The position numbers were made by a program, and so were the translations under genes. This document shows positions 1-9,033 of a stretch of 64,000 nt of DNA, piece by piece. The stretch is from Nitrobacteraceae bacterium AZCC 2146 (GTDB taxonomy: Bacteria > Pseudomonadota > Alphaproteobacteria > Rhizobiales > Xanthobacteraceae). Below the pieces are notes generated by a model, which did no database searches, was not told the origin of the DNA, and saw only the letters and a list, made by a program, of their open reading frames with translations. The DNA is taken from assembly GCA_036924855.1 (NCBI GenBank), contig JBAGRP010000001.1, forward strand, positions 2,108,001 through 2,172,000. The letters run 5' to 3'. Each line of letters begins with the position of its first letter. Position 1 is the first letter of the stretch.

Positions 1-234
1 ATAACGATCGACAACTTCACTTTCGCGCCAGCCCAACTCACCGTGAAAGTCGGCACCACCGTGACCTGGAAAAACCAGGACGACATCCCGCACACGGTGG
101 TCTCGGCCGGCAAGTTCAAGTCGAAAGCCCTGGATACCGACGACAGCTACTCGTTCACCTTCACCACCGCCGGCGACTACAAGTATTTTTGTTCGCTGCA
201 TCCGCACATGACGGGGATGATCAAGGTTGAGTAG
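1..234 (+). CDS. Cupredoxin (plastocyanin/azurin-like), C-terminal part
   Basis: The open frame enters from the left edge and stops at 234, so only the last 77 residues are present. The fragment reads as a small copper-binding beta-sandwich. It has an N-terminal ligand His in IPHTVV and the C-terminal loop YFCSLHPHMTG, which supplies the Cys, His and Met ligands of a type 1 copper site. Such proteins are exported electron carriers or copper-handling proteins; the signal peptide would lie outside the window. The next gene, an ECF sigma factor, starts about 80 bp downstream on the same strand, so the two may be co-transcribed. The exact subfamily cannot be settled from the fragment. Confidence 0.85.
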   Translation: MTIDNFTFAPAQLTVKVGTTVTWKNQDDIPHTVVSAGKFKSKALDTDDSYSFTFTTAGDYKYFCSLHPHMTGMIKVE

Positions 235-313
235 CAACCAAAAGCAAGGCATCACAACGATGTCCGGCAGCTGGAATGCCAGCAGCCGGACATCGGCCAT
301 AACAGGCAAAACG

Positions 314-877
314 ATGCCAGTGAATACGGCGGAAAACAATCCGGACAGGACGCGGCGCTTTCGCGACGCCGCGCTGCCCTATCTCGACGATGTCTATACG
401 CTAGCACGCTATCTGCTGCGCGACGCGGCCGACGCCGACGACGCCGTGCAAGAATGCTATCTACGCGCGCTCAGGCATTTCGATAGCTATCGCGGCCCGG
501 CGATGAAGCCGTGGCTGTTTTCGATTCTGCGCAACGTCTGCCATGCCGAGTTTGCGCGACGCGCAAGCGCGCCGGCCGCTGCGGTCGAAGACGCACCGGA
601 CGATTCCAACGATGCCGCGCCACTCTGGCATGAGGCGCAGGAGTCCCCGGAAACGCAACTGCTACGGCGCCGGGATGCGACGACGGTCCGGCGCCTGATT
701 GAAGCACTGGCGGAACCGTTCCGCGAAACCATCGTGCTGCGTGAAATTCAGAACATGTCCTATCGCGAGATCGCCGAAATCGTCGGCGCGCCAGTGGGAA
801 CCGTGATGTCGCGCCTGGCGCGGGCGCGCGCCATGCTGCGCGACGCGTGGATGGCGGAAGAGGAGCAACCGAAATGA
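314..877 (+). CDS. ECF-family RNA polymerase sigma factor
   Basis: The protein of 187 residues has the two conserved parts of an ECF sigma factor. Region 2 is near residues 15-75 (LARYLLRDAADADDAVQE, then MKPWLFSILRN). Region 4 is near residues 130-175, with a helix-turn-helix (MSYREIAEIVGAPVGTVMSR). The ATG at 314 is chosen because sigma homology begins a few residues later; an in-frame ATG at 260 would add 18 residues with no sigma character. The stop overlaps the start of the anti-sigma gene in an ATGA, so the pair is translationally coupled. Its regulon cannot be read from the window, but the upstream cupredoxin is a natural candidate member. Confidence 0.88.
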   Translation: MPVNTAENNPDRTRRFRDAALPYLDDVYTLARYLLRDAADADDAVQECYLRALRHFDSYRGPAMKPWLFSILRNVCHAEFARRASAPAAAVEDAPDDSNDAAPLWHEAQESPETQLLRRRDATTVRRLIEALAEPFRETIVLREIQNMSYREIAEIVGAPVGTVMSRLARARAMLRDAWMAEEEQPK

Positions 878-1626
878 CCTGCGACGAGGCCGAAATCCTC
901 CTGCACGCGCTGCTCGACGGCGAACTCGACGCCGGCCATGCCCGCGAGGTCGAGGCGCATGTCGCGGGTTGCCCGCGTTGCGCCGCGCTGCTCAACGCCC
1001 ATCGCGACATGAGCAAGGCGATGTCGGACGGCGAATTGCGCTTCAAGGCGCCGCTTCATCTGCGCCAGCGCATTGAAGCGGCACTGCCGCAAACGCGTGC
1101 GCCCAACCGGCGCGCGGTGCTGAAAGGCTTTGCGATGGGGTCGGTCGTGTCGGCGCTGGCCGCCACCGGCCTCGTCGTCATCGTGCTGCGCCGCGAGGAC
1201 GAACAGCGCATCCTGTCCGATGTCGTCTCGGCGCATCTGCGTTCGCTGCAGGCCGGCCACCTGACGGACGTGCTGTCCACCGATCAACATACGGTAAAAC
1301 CCTGGTTCAACGGCCGGCTCGACGTAGCGCCGCCAGTGATCGATCTGACGACACAGGGATTTATGCTGATCGGCGGCCGACTCGACACCATCGACGGGCG
1401 CGCGGTCGGCGCCATCGTCTACCGGCGCCGCACCCATGTGATCAATCTGTTCGTCGCCCAGGCGGCCAATGCCGAGCAACGCACGGCCAAAATCGAGACG
1501 GTGCAGGGATTCAACATCCGGCGCTGGAGCGAACGTGGCCTGAATTATTGGGCGGTCAGCGATCTTGGCGCCGATGAGCTGGCGGACTTCGGCAGCAAAT
1601 TCGAGAGCGCGATGCGGGTCGGCTAA
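874..1626 (+). CDS. Zinc-finger anti-sigma factor, membrane-anchored
   Basis: A 250-residue protein that should hold the preceding sigma factor inactive. The N-terminus shows the anti-sigma zinc-finger pattern Cys3...His29-x3-Cys33-x2-Cys36. After a basic stretch near residue 85 comes one hydrophobic segment (MGSVVSALAATGLVVIVL), which would place the remaining C-terminal 140 residues in the periplasm as a sensor domain. The start at 874 overlaps the sigma stop by the shared ATGA, supporting co-expression in fixed ratio. The inducing signal is unknown; a redox or metal signal is only an inference from the zinc finger and the cupredoxin neighbour. Confidence 0.85.
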   Translation: MTCDEAEILLHALLDGELDAGHAREVEAHVAGCPRCAALLNAHRDMSKAMSDGELRFKAPLHLRQRIEAALPQTRAPNRRAVLKGFAMGSVVSALAATGLVVIVLRREDEQRILSDVVSAHLRSLQAGHLTDVLSTDQHTVKPWFNGRLDVAPPVIDLTTQGFMLIGGRLDTIDGRAVGAIVYRRRTHVINLFVAQAANAEQRTAKIETVQGFNIRRWSERGLNYWAVSDLGADELADFGSKFESAMRVG

Positions 1627-1629
1627 AGC

Positions 1630-3021
1630 CTAAGCCGACTTCCGCACGGCGTTATCGACCAGCGTCTTGCCGAGCGACCAGATCGCACCGGGGACGCGGT
1701 GGCTGTCGGCAATCACGGTCTCAAACGAATTCTCGATCCACTTGCAGTCGGCTTCGGTGATGGTCAGCGGCGGCAGCAGCTTGATGGTGTGGCTGCCGTG
1801 GCCGGAGACCTGGGTCAGGATCTTCTGCTCCTTGAACAGCGGTACCGTGATGAGCTGGCAGAACAAGCCCTTGTTGGCGGATTCCAGGATATTCCAGGAG
1901 GCTTTCAGCCGCAGCGATTTCGGCGGGCCGAATTCGATGCCGATCATCAGACCTTTGCCGCGTACTTCCTTCAGCAATTCGAATCCGGGAATCATGTTTT
2001 GCAACGCGAGCCGCAATTCGGCACCGCGTTTCGCCGAATTTTCGACCAGCTTCTCGTGCTTCATCACTTCCAGCGTAGCGATGCCGGCGGCCATGGCGAG
2101 ATCGTTCTTGGCGAAGGTGGAGCCGTGCACCACGGCGCGGTCCATGCGGTTGAATATCTTGTCGAAGATGCTCTTGCGCGTCAGCAGCGCGCCGACCGGG
2201 ACGTGGCCGCCCGACAAGGCCTTCGCGAGCAGCACCATGTCGGGCTCGACATTCCAGTGCTCAATGGCGAGGAATTTTCCGGTGCGGCCCATGCCGGTCT
2301 GGATTTCGTCGGCGATGAACAGCGTGCCGTAGCGCCGGCACAGCGCCGCGGCGCCGGGCAGGAATTCGTCGGTGGGCATATTGACGCCCTTGCCCTGGAT
2401 CGGCTCGACAATGAAGGCGGCCACCTGCCTGGTGGAGAGCGCCTTTTCCAGCGCTGCGAGGTCGTTAAACGGAACTGAATTGCAGCCCGGCAGCAGCGAT
2501 CCGAAGCCGCCGCGAAAATTCGCATCGTCGGTCAGCGACAGCGCGCCATAGGACAGGCCGTGGTAGGCGTGATCGCAATACAGGATTTCGTTGCGCCCGG
2601 TCGCATTACGAGCAAATTTCATCGCCGCTTCGACGGTTTCGGCGCCGGAATTGGCGAAAAACACCTTATCCAGATAGGGAGCATGCTCCAGCAGGCGTTC
2701 GGCAAGGATGCCGGCGAGCGTCGACACGTCCATTTGCACAAGATTTGGCAAGTCGGCGTCGAGCACGCTCTTCAGCGCTTCCCGCAATACCGGATGGTTC
2801 CGGCCAATCGCAAAAACGCCAAATCCGCTCAGTAGATCTAGGTAACGGGCGCCGTCGCGATCGAACAAATACTGGCCGACGCCGCGCTGGAAGCCAACAT
2901 CGTATCCGATGGTCTTGAGAACTCGAACGAGCTGTTCATTGAGGTGACGCGCGTGCATCGAACTGCGCTGCGCCTGCCGTTCAACAAACATCTCGGAAAC
3001 GTCTAGATTCGGATATAGCAT
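1630..3021 (-). CDS. hpnO: Class III aminotransferase, hopanoid type (HpnO)
   Basis: A 463-residue PLP-dependent class III (omega) aminotransferase. The cofactor-binding pair is visible as Asp238 in FIADEIQTGMGR and Lys267 in LLAKALSGG, and length and order fit the family. In hopanoid producers HpnO aminates the ribosyl-derived side chain to give aminobacteriohopanetriol. The hopanoid assignment rests on the neighbours: hpnN lies next on the same strand, with the DUF2147 gene between them on the other strand. Without that context the sequence would be called only an acetylornithine/ornithine-type transaminase. It converges with the anti-sigma gene, three bases apart. Confidence 0.82.
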   Translation of the reverse strand: MLYPNLDVSEMFVERQAQRSSMHARHLNEQLVRVLKTIGYDVGFQRGVGQYLFDRDGARYLDLLSGFGVFAIGRNHPVLREALKSVLDADLPNLVQMDVSTLAGILAERLLEHAPYLDKVFFANSGAETVEAAMKFARNATGRNEILYCDHAYHGLSYGALSLTDDANFRGGFGSLLPGCNSVPFNDLAALEKALSTRQVAAFIVEPIQGKGVNMPTDEFLPGAAALCRRYGTLFIADEIQTGMGRTGKFLAIEHWNVEPDMVLLAKALSGGHVPVGALLTRKSIFDKIFNRMDRAVVHGSTFAKNDLAMAAGIATLEVMKHEKLVENSAKRGAELRLALQNMIPGFELLKEVRGKGLMIGIEFGPPKSLRLKASWNILESANKGLFCQLITVPLFKEQKILTQVSGHGSHTIKLLPPLTITEADCKWIENSFETVIADSHRVPGAIWSLGKTLVDNAVRKSA

Positions 3022-3120
3022 GAGATACTTACGTCGGTTGATGGTCGCTTCGTCAACTGGAAAACTTAAATGCGGCGATTTGACTTCGCCGAAAACCGCT
3101 ACTTAAGCATAGGTCTAAGC

Positions 3121-3828
3121 ATGTTGCAGCGCCCAAGCATTACCACGCGAAATCTCCTTTATTGCGGAATAGTTTTGTCGGCAGGATTGATTTCGGCAGG
3201 GTTAACACCCGCTCTTGCGGCGGACCCGACGGGCGACTGGAAGGTCGCCGATGGTGTAGCTAATATCCGTGTCGCCGAATGCAACGGCAACATGTGGGGC
3301 GCCGTGGCGTGGGAGAAAACCCCCGGCGGGCTCGACAAGAACAATCCGGACGTGTCGAAGCGGAACAGGCCAACCCTGGGCATGCCGATCCTGATCGACA
3401 TGAAGAAGAATGCAAAGGACGATAAGTGGGCCGGTCAGGTCTATAACGCCAAAGACGGCAAAATGTACAAGTCGACCATCGCCCTCGGCGACTCGCCGGA
3501 CGAGCTGGAAATCGAGGGCTGCGTGCTCGGCTTCCTGTGCGGCGGCGAAACCTGGACCCGTGTTGGGCCGCCGATCCCTTCGAGTCCGTCCAACAGCCTC
3601 GCCAAGGGCCCGGCCTCCAAGGCCACGCCCGGCACCGCGCCCACGCCCGGCACGGCGCCGAAGATGACCCAAACACCTGCGACACCTGCGCCGAAGGCCG
3701 CGCCGGCGCCCGTCGCGGCCGCGCCCAAGGCCCCCCCTGCTGGTCAGAAGACGGCGGCCGGACTGCCGGCCGCCGATCCCGTCGGGGATATCTGCCTACT
3801 CCCGGACATCGCGCGGTTTGCCCATTAA
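3121..3828 (+). CDS. Secreted DUF2147 protein with proline/alanine-rich tail
   Basis: From the ATG at 3121 the protein has 235 residues. It begins with a signal peptide ending near LTPALA-AD, followed by a DUF2147-type domain (start DPTGDWKVADG, end FLCGGETWTRV). The last 80 residues are low-complexity Pro/Ala/Lys, likely a cell-wall or periplasmic linker. An in-frame ATG at 3070 would add 17 residues ahead of the signal peptide and is less likely. Its 3' end overlaps the 3' end of the convergent hpnN by 33 bp. DUF2147 proteins have no agreed biochemical role; a link to hopanoids is suggested only by position. Confidence 0.78.
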   Translation: MLQRPSITTRNLLYCGIVLSAGLISAGLTPALAADPTGDWKVADGVANIRVAECNGNMWGAVAWEKTPGGLDKNNPDVSKRNRPTLGMPILIDMKKNAKDDKWAGQVYNAKDGKMYKSTIALGDSPDELEIEGCVLGFLCGGETWTRVGPPIPSSPSNSLAKGPASKATPGTAPTPGTAPKMTQTPATPAPKAAPAPVAAAPKAPPAGQKTAAGLPAADPVGDICLLPDIARFAH

Positions 3829-6384
3829 GGCCGGCTGAAACAGCAGCACCGCGGCCAGCGTCACCACGAAGGACAGCGCGAGCAACTTGCCCATGCTCGC
3901 GGTGCCCGGGTGGTTCGACAGCCACAGGCTGCCGAACGCGGTGGCGGTGGTCAGCGCGCTGAAGAATATCGCCCTTGTCAGCGCCGACTGCAGCAGATTG
4001 GTACGGCCGGCGCGCCACGCCGTTACATAATAGATCTTGAACGCAACACCGACGCCGAGCAGCAGCGGCAGCGCGATGATGTTAGCGAAGTTCAGCGGCA
4101 GTCCGATCAGCACGCAGATCTCCAGCGTCACCGTGCCCGCCACCAGCAGGGGAATGATGGTCAGCAGCACGTCGGTGATGCGTCGCAACGACAGCCACAG
4201 CAGCAGCGAAATTGACACCAGCGCCCAGAAACCCGCATGAATGAAGGCTCTGACGATGGTGTCGCCGGATTTCAGAATCGAGATCGGGCCGCCAACGGCG
4301 AGCGGTTCCGACGCCAGCACCGCGCCGGCAAATTTGCGCAGCGTGTCGTTGTCGTTCGGATCGCCGCGCGGCTGCGCCTCGACGCGAAGCTGGCCGTCCT
4401 TGGTCTTCCAGGAATTGACGAGATCCGGCGGCAGCGTCTGCAGGCTGACAGGAGCCGCCTGCAGCAGGTTGCGGAGCTGCGCCAACGCCAGCTGCAGCGG
4501 CACCACGAAGGTCGCCTGCACCTTGTCACGCACCGGCTGGCTGGCCTCAGCGGTTTTCGACAAGGCATCGGCTAGACGCTTGGCAGCTATGGCCCCGGGG
4601 CCGGTCTGAGCCCCCGCTACCTTGCGCAGGCTTGCCGCGGAGTCCTTCAGGGCGGTGACGTTCTCGGCATCGGTCGGCGGCTTGTCGATCGAATCGGGGT
4701 TAAGCGCGGGCTCGAGGATTTTCGCGCCGTCCCGGATCAGCTTCAGCTTGGCGGGCTGGTCCTCGGGCACGAAGCTGTCGAGCGAGATCGTGCGCGCGAC
4801 CTCCGGGACCTTGGCGAGACGCTCCTCGACCTGCTTTGCGGCCGCCTCGTTGGGCGTCATGATGTTGACGGCGTTGGCGCCGGTGTTCGGATCCTTGCGC
4901 AGATCGAGGAAGGTCGCGATCGACTCGACCTTGGGGTTTCGCAGATTGATCGGATTGAAATCGAATTTAAGGAAATACAGCAACGGCAGGCCGGCAATGG
5001 TAATCAGCAGCGTCCCGCCGATGATCCAGACGCGCTGCTTCTCCAGGAAATGATCGACCGGCGCCAGGAAAGCATACCCGAGCGGCTCTTTTTCGCCGGC
5101 GGGATTGAACAGGTCGAGCAGCGCCGGGAGCACGGTGATGCTGGTAAAAAATGCAATCATCATGCCTGCACCGGCGATCTTGCCGAGCTCCGACACGCCC
5201 TTGTAGTCGGTGGGCAGGAACGACAGAAAACCGGCCGCGGTTGCCATCGCAGCAAGTGAGAGCGGTATCGCCGAATATTCGGCGGCCTTCACCAGCGCCT
5301 CTTGCAGGTCACCGCTCTTGTAGCGCTCCGAGCGATATCGCACGCTGAACTGGATGCCGAAGTCGACACCGAGCCCGACGAACAGCACTGCGAAGGCGAT
5401 CGACAGCAGGTTTAGCGACCCCACCATCATCAGGCCGACGGCGGTGGTGATCGACAGGCCCACGAACAAGGTGGCGAACACGGCGACGATGATCTTGGCG
5501 GAGTGCAGCGCCATCCAGAGGATGGCCAGCACGATCAGTACGGTGCCGATGCCGTTCACCACCGCGCCATCCTGCACCGTCGCAAATTCCTCATTGGCGA
5601 TCGGCACCGGCCCGGTCAGCCGGACCCGGGCGCCGTATTCGCCGGCGATGTTCAGATCAACGGCGGCCTGCCGGATCGCGTCGGTCGCGGTCTTGCCAGG
5701 TTCTAGCGCGTTGAAATCGAGGATCGGCTTGACCTCGATGAAGCCACGCTTGTCGGCGTCGGTCAGCGGCGTATCGCTGACCAGTCCGCGCCAAGAGAAG
5801 GTTGCGGCGCCGGTTTTCAGCACATTCTCGATGGTCTCGGCGATCGTGCCGAACGTACGTGCGGTGCTGTCGAGCGGCACCTGGCCGCGGCGGACACCGG
5901 TTAGGCCGGTTTCCAGCGCGCCGGTCAGCCCGCGCAGACTGGGATCGCCGGCCATGATTTCGAGCAGCGGGGCAGCGGCCTGGAACTGGCCGGTGAGCTG
6001 GGCAACCTCGGCGGTGGGCAGAAACAGCAAGCCGTTCTTTTCAAAGAATTCGCCCGCGCCGAGCCGGCGAACCGAGTCGAAATCTGTCTTGTTGCTGGCT
6101 AATTTCGATTCCAGCGCGGCGCTCGCGGCATTGGCGAATTCCGGCGTCGGCGCCTCCACCACGGCCAGAATCAGCCGCTCCTGGTCGAACGCCTTGTCGA
6201 ACGCGATATCGCGCTGACGCCAGTCCAGATTCGATGCGATCAGCTTGTTGATGTCGGTATTGATGCCGAAATTCTTGGCCGTGTAATAGCCAGATCCGAC
6301 CGCAAGTAGCAGCGCGATCAGCACCGTCGGGGTCGCAAACCGGGTGCAAGCTTTCACAATGGAGACGACAAGACTTGTCAGCAC
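3796..6384 (-). CDS. hpnN: Hopanoid-associated RND transporter HpnN
   Basis: An 862-residue RND/MMPL-type membrane protein with the usual two-fold layout. One N-terminal membrane helix is followed by a large periplasmic loop (about residues 40-265) and a block of five or six helices (about 270-440), and then the arrangement repeats in the second half. In Rhodopseudomonas palustris HpnN moves hopanoids to the outer membrane. The assignment is by architecture, length and place in the hpn locus. The likely start is GTG at 6384. It is divergent from ispH across a 387-bp gap and overlaps the DUF2147 gene tail to tail. Confidence 0.88.
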   Translation of the reverse strand: MLTSLVVSIVKACTRFATPTVLIALLLAVGSGYYTAKNFGINTDINKLIASNLDWRQRDIAFDKAFDQERLILAVVEAPTPEFANAASAALESKLASNKTDFDSVRRLGAGEFFEKNGLLFLPTAEVAQLTGQFQAAAPLLEIMAGDPSLRGLTGALETGLTGVRRGQVPLDSTARTFGTIAETIENVLKTGAATFSWRGLVSDTPLTDADKRGFIEVKPILDFNALEPGKTATDAIRQAAVDLNIAGEYGARVRLTGPVPIANEEFATVQDGAVVNGIGTVLIVLAILWMALHSAKIIVAVFATLFVGLSITTAVGLMMVGSLNLLSIAFAVLFVGLGVDFGIQFSVRYRSERYKSGDLQEALVKAAEYSAIPLSLAAMATAAGFLSFLPTDYKGVSELGKIAGAGMMIAFFTSITVLPALLDLFNPAGEKEPLGYAFLAPVDHFLEKQRVWIIGGTLLITIAGLPLLYFLKFDFNPINLRNPKVESIATFLDLRKDPNTGANAVNIMTPNEAAAKQVEERLAKVPEVARTISLDSFVPEDQPAKLKLIRDGAKILEPALNPDSIDKPPTDAENVTALKDSAASLRKVAGAQTGPGAIAAKRLADALSKTAEASQPVRDKVQATFVVPLQLALAQLRNLLQAAPVSLQTLPPDLVNSWKTKDGQLRVEAQPRGDPNDNDTLRKFAGAVLASEPLAVGGPISILKSGDTIVRAFIHAGFWALVSISLLLWLSLRRITDVLLTIIPLLVAGTVTLEICVLIGLPLNFANIIALPLLLGVGVAFKIYYVTAWRAGRTNLLQSALTRAIFFSALTTATAFGSLWLSNHPGTASMGKLLALSFVVTLAAVLLFQPALMGKPRDVRE

Positions 6385-6771
6385 ACTTTTTCTTTCTATT
6401 CAGACAGGGCGCGAAGTTGGCGGTTTTTCAAACCATTCTATTGCAGTCGCATCCCGATTTCTTCAAAAACACGTAGAAATGGCATAAAACATGCTGAAGA
6501 AGGCATATCGAGACCCTGATATAGTTGGTTGCCGGGGCGGTAAAGTGACGAACAAGTGAGGTTTTAGGGCGTTGTTTAGCCCCAGTTCATATACTGAAAA
6601 TTGTACCGATGCCGACATCCCCCAGGCTGCAAACCGGATTGTGTGTGCTTGGTGGCACATTGAGTGATTTTTGTCACACAGAACCAGCCAAATACCGCGG
6701 CGGGCTGGATATGTCTCTGACAATGGTACACATTTGACGATTAGACGGAATCGAACAGGACTTGGTGCAAC
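6385..6771. promoter_or_regulatory. Divergent promoter region between hpnN and ispH
   Basis: These 387 bp hold no gene and must carry the start signals for leftward hpnN and rightward ispH-hpnH. The stretch is clearly more AT-rich than its flanks. I searched by eye for the GGAAC-N16-GTT stress motif seen before hpnP and did not find it. A TTGACG box at 6734 lies too close to the ispH start to act as its -35 element. No promoter is assigned. Confidence 0.5.
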
Positions 6772-7725
6772 GTGCTTAGTCAGCGTCCCCTCGAAGTGCT
6801 TCTGGCGCAACCGCGCGGCTTTTGTGCCGGCGTGGTTCGCGCCATCGAAATCGTCGAGCGCGCGCTCGATAAATACGGCGCGCCGGTCTATGTGCGCCAC
6901 GAGATCGTCCATAATAAGTACGTTGTCGAGAGCCTGAAGGCCAAGGGCGCCATTTTCGTGGAAGAACTGTCGGAAGTACCGCCCCACGCTGTCACGGTCT
7001 TCAGCGCCCATGGCGTCGCCAAGAGCATCGAGGAAGAGGCCGCAAGCCGTCGCCTGCCGGTTTTGAATGCGACCTGCCCGCTGGTCACCAAGGTGCACAA
7101 TCAGGGTAAACGCTACATGGCCAAGGGCCGGGCGCTGATCCTGATCGGCCACGCTGGCCATCCCGAGGTGGTCGGCACCATGGGCCAGGTTCCCGGGCCT
7201 GTGCATCTGGTTCAGAACGTCGAGGACGTCGCTGCGCTGACGCTGCCCACCGATACGCCAGTGGCCTACATCACCCAGACGACGCTCAGCGTCGATGACA
7301 CCAGGGACATCATTGCCGCGCTGGAGCAGCGTTTTAGCGATATTCAAGGCCCGGACATCCGGGATATCTGCTATGCGACACAGAACCGCCAATCTGCGGT
7401 AAGAGACCTCAGCAAGCTCGTGGATGTCATCCTGGTGGTCGGAGCGACCAACAGTTCGAACTCCAATCGGTTGCGCGAGATCGGCACCGAGGTCGGTGTT
7501 GCCAGCTACCTGATCGCCGACGGCAGCGAGCTCAATCCGGAATGGTTAAAGGATGCCAGGGCCGTGGGTGTCACGGCTGGCGCATCGGCGCCAGAAGTGC
7601 TTGTTGATGACGTGATTGAAGCCTTGCGGCGGATCGGACCGGTTGCGGTGTCGGTATTGCCGGGGCGCGAAGAGAATATTGAATTCAGGCTACCTACCGA
7701 ACTGGCAGAACTGTCCGCGGTTTGA
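6772..7725 (+). CDS. ispH: 4-hydroxy-3-methylbut-2-enyl diphosphate reductase
   Basis: IspH makes IPP and DMAPP in the last step of the MEP isoprenoid pathway, using a [4Fe-4S] cluster. The 317-residue protein has the three cluster cysteines, Cys18 (RGFCAGV), Cys102 (NATCPLV) and Cys200 (DICYATQ), and the conserved histidines His43 and His80. The start is GTG at 6772. It precedes hpnH with 41 bp between stop and chosen start, so an isoprenoid-supply enzyme is likely co-transcribed with a hopanoid side-chain enzyme. This copy may be the only ispH in the genome or a second, locus-dedicated one. Confidence 0.96.
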   Translation: MLSQRPLEVLLAQPRGFCAGVVRAIEIVERALDKYGAPVYVRHEIVHNKYVVESLKAKGAIFVEELSEVPPHAVTVFSAHGVAKSIEEEAASRRLPVLNATCPLVTKVHNQGKRYMAKGRALILIGHAGHPEVVGTMGQVPGPVHLVQNVEDVAALTLPTDTPVAYITQTTLSVDDTRDIIAALEQRFSDIQGPDIRDICYATQNRQSAVRDLSKLVDVILVVGATNSSNSNRLREIGTEVGVASYLIADGSELNPEWLKDARAVGVTAGASAPEVLVDDVIEALRRIGPVAVSVLPGREENIEFRLPTELAELSAV

Positions 7726-7766
7726 TCCACCTTCTTCACGATGTGATGCGCAGAAAGAAACTTGAA

Positions 7767-8927
7767 ATGGCAATTCCGTTTTTTAAAGAGATGAAGATCG
7801 GCGGATACCTGGTGAAGCAGAAGCTGCTGGGCCGGAAACGTTATCCGCTGGTGCTCATGCTGGAACCGCTGTTTCGCTGCAACCTGGCCTGCATCGGCTG
7901 CGGCAAGATCGACTATCCCGATGCGATCCTGAACCGCCGCATGTCGGCGCAGGAGTGCTGGGATGCAGCCGACGAGTGCGGCGCGCCGATGGTGGCAATC
8001 CCCGGCGGCGAACCGCTGATCCACAAGGAAATCGGCGAGATCGTGCGCGGCCTGGTCGAGCGCAAAAAGTTCGTCTCGCTCTGCACCAACGCGCTGTTGC
8101 TGGAGAAGAAGCTCGATCTGTTCACGCCGTCGCCGTACCTGTTCTTCTCGGTGCATCTCGACGGCCTCAAGGATCATCACGACAAGGCCGTGTCGCAGAA
8201 GGGCGTGTTCGACCGCGCCATCTCCGCGATCAAGGCTGCGAAGGCCAAGGGCTTCGCCGTCAACGTCAACGCCACGATCTTCGACGGCCACGCCGCCGAG
8301 GATATCGCCAAGTTCCTGGACTACACCGTGGAGCTGGGCGTCGGCGTCTCGATGTCGCCGGGCTACGCCTATGAGCGTGCGCCCGACCAGGAGCACTTCC
8401 TCAACCGCACCAAGACCAAGAAGCTGTTCCGCGACGTCTTTGCGCTCGGCAAGGGCAAGAAGTGGAACATCATGCATTCCGGCCTGTTCCTCGACTTCCT
8501 CGCCGGCAACCAGGAATACGAGTGCAAGCCCTGGGGCATGCCGGCGCGCAATATCTTCGGCTGGCAGAAGCCGTGCTACCTGCTCGGTGAAGGCTACACC
8601 AAGACCTTCAAGGAATTGATGGACACCACCGACTGGGACACCTACGGCACCGGCAAGTACGAAAAGTGCGCCGACTGCATGGCGCATTGCGGCTATGAGC
8701 CGACCGCAGCCGACGCCGCGATCAGCAACCCGTTCAAGGCGCTCTGGGTCGCCATGCGCGGCGTCAAGACCACCGGCCCGATGGCGCCGGAAATCGACCT
8801 CACCAAGCAGCGTCCGGCGCAGTATATCTTCTCCGCTGAAGTGCAGAAGCGCCTGTCCGACATCCGCAAGGACGAAGCCGAAGCAGCCGCGCTGAAGGCG
8901 CAGCAGAAGGCATCGACGGCGGCGTAA
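7767..8927 (+). CDS. hpnH: Adenosyl-hopene transferase HpnH (radical SAM)
   Basis: HpnH attaches the 5'-deoxyadenosyl group of SAM to the hopene skeleton, the first step of extended hopanoid side-chain synthesis. The 386-residue protein shows the radical SAM cluster motif Cys38-x3-Cys42-x2-Cys45 (FRCNLACIGCGK) and a C-terminal cysteine set (EKCADCMAHCGYEP). The start at 7767 (MAIPFFKEM) matches how the family begins; an upstream in-frame TTG at 7722 would add 15 unrelated residues. It ends 21 bp before a strong hairpin terminator. Confidence 0.94.
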   Translation: MAIPFFKEMKIGGYLVKQKLLGRKRYPLVLMLEPLFRCNLACIGCGKIDYPDAILNRRMSAQECWDAADECGAPMVAIPGGEPLIHKEIGEIVRGLVERKKFVSLCTNALLLEKKLDLFTPSPYLFFSVHLDGLKDHHDKAVSQKGVFDRAISAIKAAKAKGFAVNVNATIFDGHAAEDIAKFLDYTVELGVGVSMSPGYAYERAPDQEHFLNRTKTKKLFRDVFALGKGKKWNIMHSGLFLDFLAGNQEYECKPWGMPARNIFGWQKPCYLLGEGYTKTFKELMDTTDWDTYGTGKYEKCADCMAHCGYEPTAADAAISNPFKALWVAMRGVKTTGPMAPEIDLTKQRPAQYIFSAEVQKRLSDIRKDEAEAAALKAQQKASTAA

Positions 8928-8948
8928 AGTCGACCAACGACCAAAACG

Positions 8949-8987
8949 GAAACAGGGCGCGATGCAAATCGCGCCCTGTTTCTTTTG
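8949..8987. terminator. Intrinsic terminator between convergent hpnH and hpnG
   Basis: A perfect 15-bp stem (8949-8963 with 8968-8982) closes on a GCAA tetraloop. It is followed on the plus strand by TCTTTTGATATTTT, and in the minus reading by GTTTT, so it can stop both convergent transcripts. The core arm is CAGGGCGCGAT. Confidence 0.9.
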
Positions 8988-9033
8988 ATATTTTGAAGAT
9001 CGGTTGCCGCCGGCAGCGCAGCCAGAGCGCTTC

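Noticed and set aside
6734..6739. TTGACG box as the ispH -35 element
   Set aside because: A promoter there would start transcription within a few bases of the GTG start and has no good -10 box.
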